Shown piece after piece: positions 5,291 to 7,570 of a stretch of 7,570 bases of DNA (the stretch's first letter is position 1; every line of letters begins with the position of its first letter). Below the pieces are notes generated by a model. That model saw nothing but the letters and a program-made list of their open reading frames with translations. It was not told where the DNA came from and made no database searches. The DNA is from Firmicutes bacterium UBA4975 (GTDB lineage: Bacteria > Bacillota > Proteinivoracia > UBA4975), in contig DGZR01000007.1 in NCBI GenBank assembly GCA_002397155.1, positions 1-7,570 of the forward strand. The letters run 5' to 3'. The position numbers were made by a program, and so were the translations under genes.

Positions 5291-6179
5291 AAACCTTTCT
5301 TACTATGTCAAGGAAGCGGCGACGGGTATCTGGCGCAACCGCCTAATGAGCTTGGCCTCAGTGATTGTTGTCGTCCTCACCCTGCTCATCCTCGGCGCCT
5401 TTACTCTCATAAACCTGAATATCCAGGCCGTCACCGACGAAATAAAGGGCCAGGTCGAAGTGGTGGCCTACTTGGAAGAAGAGGCGGAAACGTACGAAGA
5501 AGTGGGGCGCCTGCGGGAAGAGTTGCGCGGACTTGAGGGGGTGCAGCAGGTGACCTTCGTCTCTCGGGACGAGGCCCTGGAGAGACTGCGGGAGCGCCTG
5601 GGGGATAAGGCAGGCATCACCGAGGGTCTTGAGCGCAATCCCCTGCCGGCCAGCTTTGAAATCCGGCCCCAGGACCCGGAACACACCGCCATCTTGGCTG
5701 AAGCAATATCTCAATTGGAAGGCATTGAGTCAGTAGATTACGGGCAGCAGTTAGTAGAACAACTCCTGGCCTTTAGCCGCAGCGTCGAGCTATTCAGCTA
5801 CACGGTGATCGTCTTTTTGGGCGTGATCTCCCTTTTCCTCATCGCCAACACAATCAAGCTCACGGTCTATTCTCGGCGGCGCCAGATTGGCATCATGAAA
5901 TTCGTGGGCGCCACCGACTGGTTTATTCGCTGGCCCTTCATCCTGGAGGGGATTTTCCTGGGGCTTTTTGGCGCTCTTTTCACTTACCTGCTCCTCCTGG
6001 CGGGCTATGGCATCCTCTATCATCGGGCCAGCGCCTGGCTGTACCAAAACTTCCTCTCCGTTCAAATGGTGGTTCCCGAGCTTGCCGGGCGGGAGCTGCT
6101 CAAGTTTTTGTTTGTTACCGGTGCCGGCATCGGCGCTGTAGGCAGCGCCATTTCCCTGCGCAGGTTTCTCAAGGTCTAA
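5280..6179 (+). CDS. ftsX: Cell division protein FtsX
   Basis: FtsX is the membrane subunit of FtsEX and passes the conformational signal from FtsE to an extracellular murein hydrolase. The 299-residue product has TM1 at about 22-45 and an extracellular domain at about 46-170, including the NPLPASFEI motif (120-128). TM2 is at about 171-193, followed by a basic cytoplasmic loop with YSRRRQIGIMKFVGATDWFIRWPF (197-220). TM3 is at about 221-243 and TM4 at about 270-293. This is the standard four-helix FtsX/MacB-like topology. ATG 5280 is preferred because AAAGGGG (5264-5270) precedes it by 9 nt and the protein then starts MKLKNLSYYVKEA, a typical FtsX N-terminus. The frame stays open upstream to 5226, inside ftsE, but that segment has no FtsX character. 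The overlap with ftsE suggests translational coupling and matched subunit levels. Confidence 0.96.
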   Translation: MKLKNLSYYVKEAATGIWRNRLMSLASVIVVVLTLLILGAFTLINLNIQAVTDEIKGQVEVVAYLEEEAETYEEVGRLREELRGLEGVQQVTFVSRDEALERLRERLGDKAGITEGLERNPLPASFEIRPQDPEHTAILAEAISQLEGIESVDYGQQLVEQLLAFSRSVELFSYTVIVFLGVISLFLIANTIKLTVYSRRRQIGIMKFVGATDWFIRWPFILEGIFLGLFGALFTYLLLLAGYGILYHRASAWLYQNFLSVQMVVPELAGRELLKFLFVTGAGIGAVGSAISLRRFLKV

Positions 6180-6195
6180 CACTGGAGGTGGGGTA

Positions 6196-7434
6196 ATGAA
6201 CCTCAAAAAAAGCTACAAAGCGCTGATCATTGTCCTGGTGGCTGTTTTGGCCCTGGGCGCTGTGCTGCCTGCATTTGCCGATAGCGGCGGCATCGACGAT
6301 TACTTTGACGACCTGGACTCAATTAGAGAACAGTTAGAACAGATGAAGAAAAACCGCAACAAGACGGCGTCTGAACTCGACCGTTTGCGCTCTCTTCTCG
6401 ACGCTCTTGATCGGGATATGTATAAGACCGAACAGGAGCTGGACAGTCTGGCCCGCAAGATAAGCCAGTTGGAAGAAGAGATAGCGGTTCAAGAAGAGCG
6501 GATCGCCGACGTCGAGGCCTCTATAGCCGAGACGGAGGAGCGCCTGGCGGTGCAGGTTGGCTATTTAGAACAGCGGCTTTGCGCTATGTACAAAAACGGC
6601 GCTGTCAGTTACTTAGAAGTGCTGTTTTCCGCCTCCAGTTTCTCCGACTTCCTTTCCCGCTTTGGCTTTCTCCAGCGGCTGATTGAAAGCGATACCGAAC
6701 TGGTAGCAGAGATTGAAGGGACCAAGGCTTCTTTACAAGTAAACAGAGATATCCTGGCCGCCGAACTCGGCCGCCAGCTCCTGCGCCGAGAAGAACTGGA
6801 GGCCTCCCAGGTCAAGGCCGAGGGTAAGAGAGCCTATCTCAGGGCCCAGGCCAGTTTGCAAGAAGAGCTGAAGGATGAAGTCCAGGCCGAATTAAACAAG
6901 CAGAATAAGGGTATCGCTTCCTTAGAAGCGGACATGAAGTCTATCGAGGCGGAAATCAAGAGATTATTGGAACTGGAACGGGTTCGGGCTGGGGAGCCTC
7001 CCTCTTTCTTTACCTGGCCCGTTGCCGGATTTGACCGCATACCGTATAATATCACCAGTGATTTCGGTTGGAGAACCCATCCCATAACCGGCCTCAGAAA
7101 TTACCACCCCGGCGTAGACATCGCCCGTCTCAACCGCCAGGGCCAGAGCATCGGGGGGCGGCCCATCCTGGCGGCCGCCAGCGGCACGGTGGACTTTGTC
7201 CGGAGCTATGACGGCGGCGGCTACGGCATCTATGTCATCGTCAGCCACGGCGGCGGCTACCAAACGCTTTACGCCCACATGCGCAAGGCTACCGTAAAGG
7301 TCGGGGACGTGGTCACCATGGGCCAGCAGATCGGCATCGTGGGAACAACCGGCTCCAGCACCGGCAATCACCTGCACTTCGAAGTCTGGGTAATGGGCGA
7401 AAAGAAAAATCCCCTGGGCTTTGAGTACAAGTAA
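6196..7434 (+). CDS. Secreted coiled-coil M23 (LytM-type) peptidoglycan endopeptidase, EnvC/CwlO-like partner of FtsEX
   Basis: This is probably an exported murein hydrolase recruited or activated by FtsX. The 412-residue product has a signal peptide (KK near the N-terminus, hydrophobic 9-25) with likely cleavage at AFA-D (after 28). Coiled-coil segments at about 35-125 and 165-262 flank a conserved region, MYKNGAVSYLEVLFSASSFS (131-150), typical of the FtsX-interacting coiled coils of the EnvC/CwlO/PcsB group. The M23 domain (about 280-412) keeps H304 and D308 (HPGVD), H361 (LYAHM) and H392/H394 (HLHFEV), the complete zinc and catalytic set. E. coli EnvC lacks such residues and acts only as an activator, so this protein is predicted to cleave peptide cross-links itself. 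GGAGGTG (6184-6190) lies 5 nt before the ATG. It follows ftsX by 16 nt and is surely cotranscribed. The FtsX partnership is inferred from domain form and gene order. Confidence 0.93.
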   Translation: MNLKKSYKALIIVLVAVLALGAVLPAFADSGGIDDYFDDLDSIREQLEQMKKNRNKTASELDRLRSLLDALDRDMYKTEQELDSLARKISQLEEEIAVQEERIADVEASIAETEERLAVQVGYLEQRLCAMYKNGAVSYLEVLFSASSFSDFLSRFGFLQRLIESDTELVAEIEGTKASLQVNRDILAAELGRQLLRREELEASQVKAEGKRAYLRAQASLQEELKDEVQAELNKQNKGIASLEADMKSIEAEIKRLLELERVRAGEPPSFFTWPVAGFDRIPYNITSDFGWRTHPITGLRNYHPGVDIARLNRQGQSIGGRPILAAASGTVDFVRSYDGGGYGIYVIVSHGGGYQTLYAHMRKATVKVGDVVTMGQQIGIVGTTGSSTGNHLHFEVWVMGEKKNPLGFEYK

Positions 7435-7481
7435 TTACCGGCTAGTCTTTTGAATATACTTTAGATGATGCCTGCAACACC

Positions 7482-7507
7482 GGCCATCTCTGAGGGGATG
7501 GCCCTTT
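7482..7507 (+). terminator. Hairpin after the M23 gene, weak terminator or attenuator
   Basis: A 9-bp stem pairs GGCCATCTC (7482-7490) with GGGATGGCC (7495-7503), with one T-G wobble and a TGAG tetraloop. The tail is only CTTTCA, so termination is probably partial. It lies 48 nt after the M23 stop and 28 nt before the next start. It may lower expression of the downstream gene relative to ftsEX, or protect the upstream mRNA end. No convincing promoter follows it; TATACT (7455-7460) lacks a -35. Confidence 0.5.
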
Positions 7508-7531
7508 CACATTCAGGAAGGATGTGGGCCA

Positions 7532-7570
7532 ATGAACAAACGGGTGCTGAGGGTCCTGGCAGCGGTGCTG
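7532..7570 (+). CDS. Start of an exported protein (partial, cut by window end)
   Basis: ATG 7532 is preceded by AAGGATGTG (7518-7526), one mismatch from the ideal AAGGAGGTG site, with a 5-nt spacer. The 13 visible codons read MNKRVLRVLAAVL, a basic N-terminus followed by hydrophobic residues, as in a signal peptide or membrane anchor. In many Firmicutes an S41-family carboxy-terminal processing peptidase (CtpA-like) follows ftsE, ftsX and the M23 gene, and it would fit here. That identity is inferred from gene order only; nothing in the 13 residues proves it. Confidence 0.6.
   Translation, partial: MNKRVLRVLAAVL

Noticed and set aside
7455..7460. TATACT as a -10 for the last gene
   Set aside because: No -35-like hexamer lies 16-18 nt upstream, and the hairpin at 7482-7503 would lie within the leader.

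Overview
The window reads as ordinary chromosomal DNA from a GC-rich Gram-positive bacterium, most likely a Clostridia-class Firmicute (Moorella/Desulfotomaculum-like). Three things point there: a T-box leader in front of an aminoacyl-tRNA synthetase gene, strong AGGAGG-type ribosome binding sites together with TTG starts, and an ftsE-ftsX-M23 peptidase cluster of Gram-positive style. All genes lie on the + strand. The lineage is inferred from these features, not from a database comparison. I see no mobile element, CRISPR array, tRNA or rRNA.

Layout. Positions 1-324 hold a sigma-A-type promoter and a complete isoleucine T-box leader: Stem I with an ATC specifier, a Stem III hairpin, a 7-nt T-box bulge, an antiterminator and a competing intrinsic terminator. 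It controls ileS (325-3426), a 1033-residue isoleucyl-tRNA synthetase of the IleRS2 type. The enzyme carries GIHH where the class I HIGH signature is expected. A 257-nt spacer (3427-3683) follows, rich in inverted repeats, some mutually exclusive, and containing one weak 33-codon ORF. Next is birA (3684-4445), a biotin-protein ligase without the N-terminal repressor domain, ending in an intrinsic terminator. A promoter with a perfect TATAAT appears to overlap that terminator and to start the next unit.

That unit is ftsE (4604-5290), ftsX (5280-6179, overlapping ftsE by 11 nt) and a secreted coiled-coil M23 endopeptidase (6196-7434). It is followed by a hairpin and the first 13 codons of a further, probably exported, protein (7532 to the window end). 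FtsE and FtsX form an ABC-type membrane complex. In characterised bacteria it transmits ATP hydrolysis through the FtsX extracellular loop to a coiled-coil hydrolase or hydrolase activator that opens peptidoglycan during division or elongation. The M23 protein encoded here keeps all its zinc-site and catalytic residues, so it is probably the enzyme itself.

I did not find an unknown multi-gene system. The points most worth a second look are the GIHH signature of IleS, the hairpin-rich spacer upstream of birA, and the birA terminator/ftsE promoter overlap.
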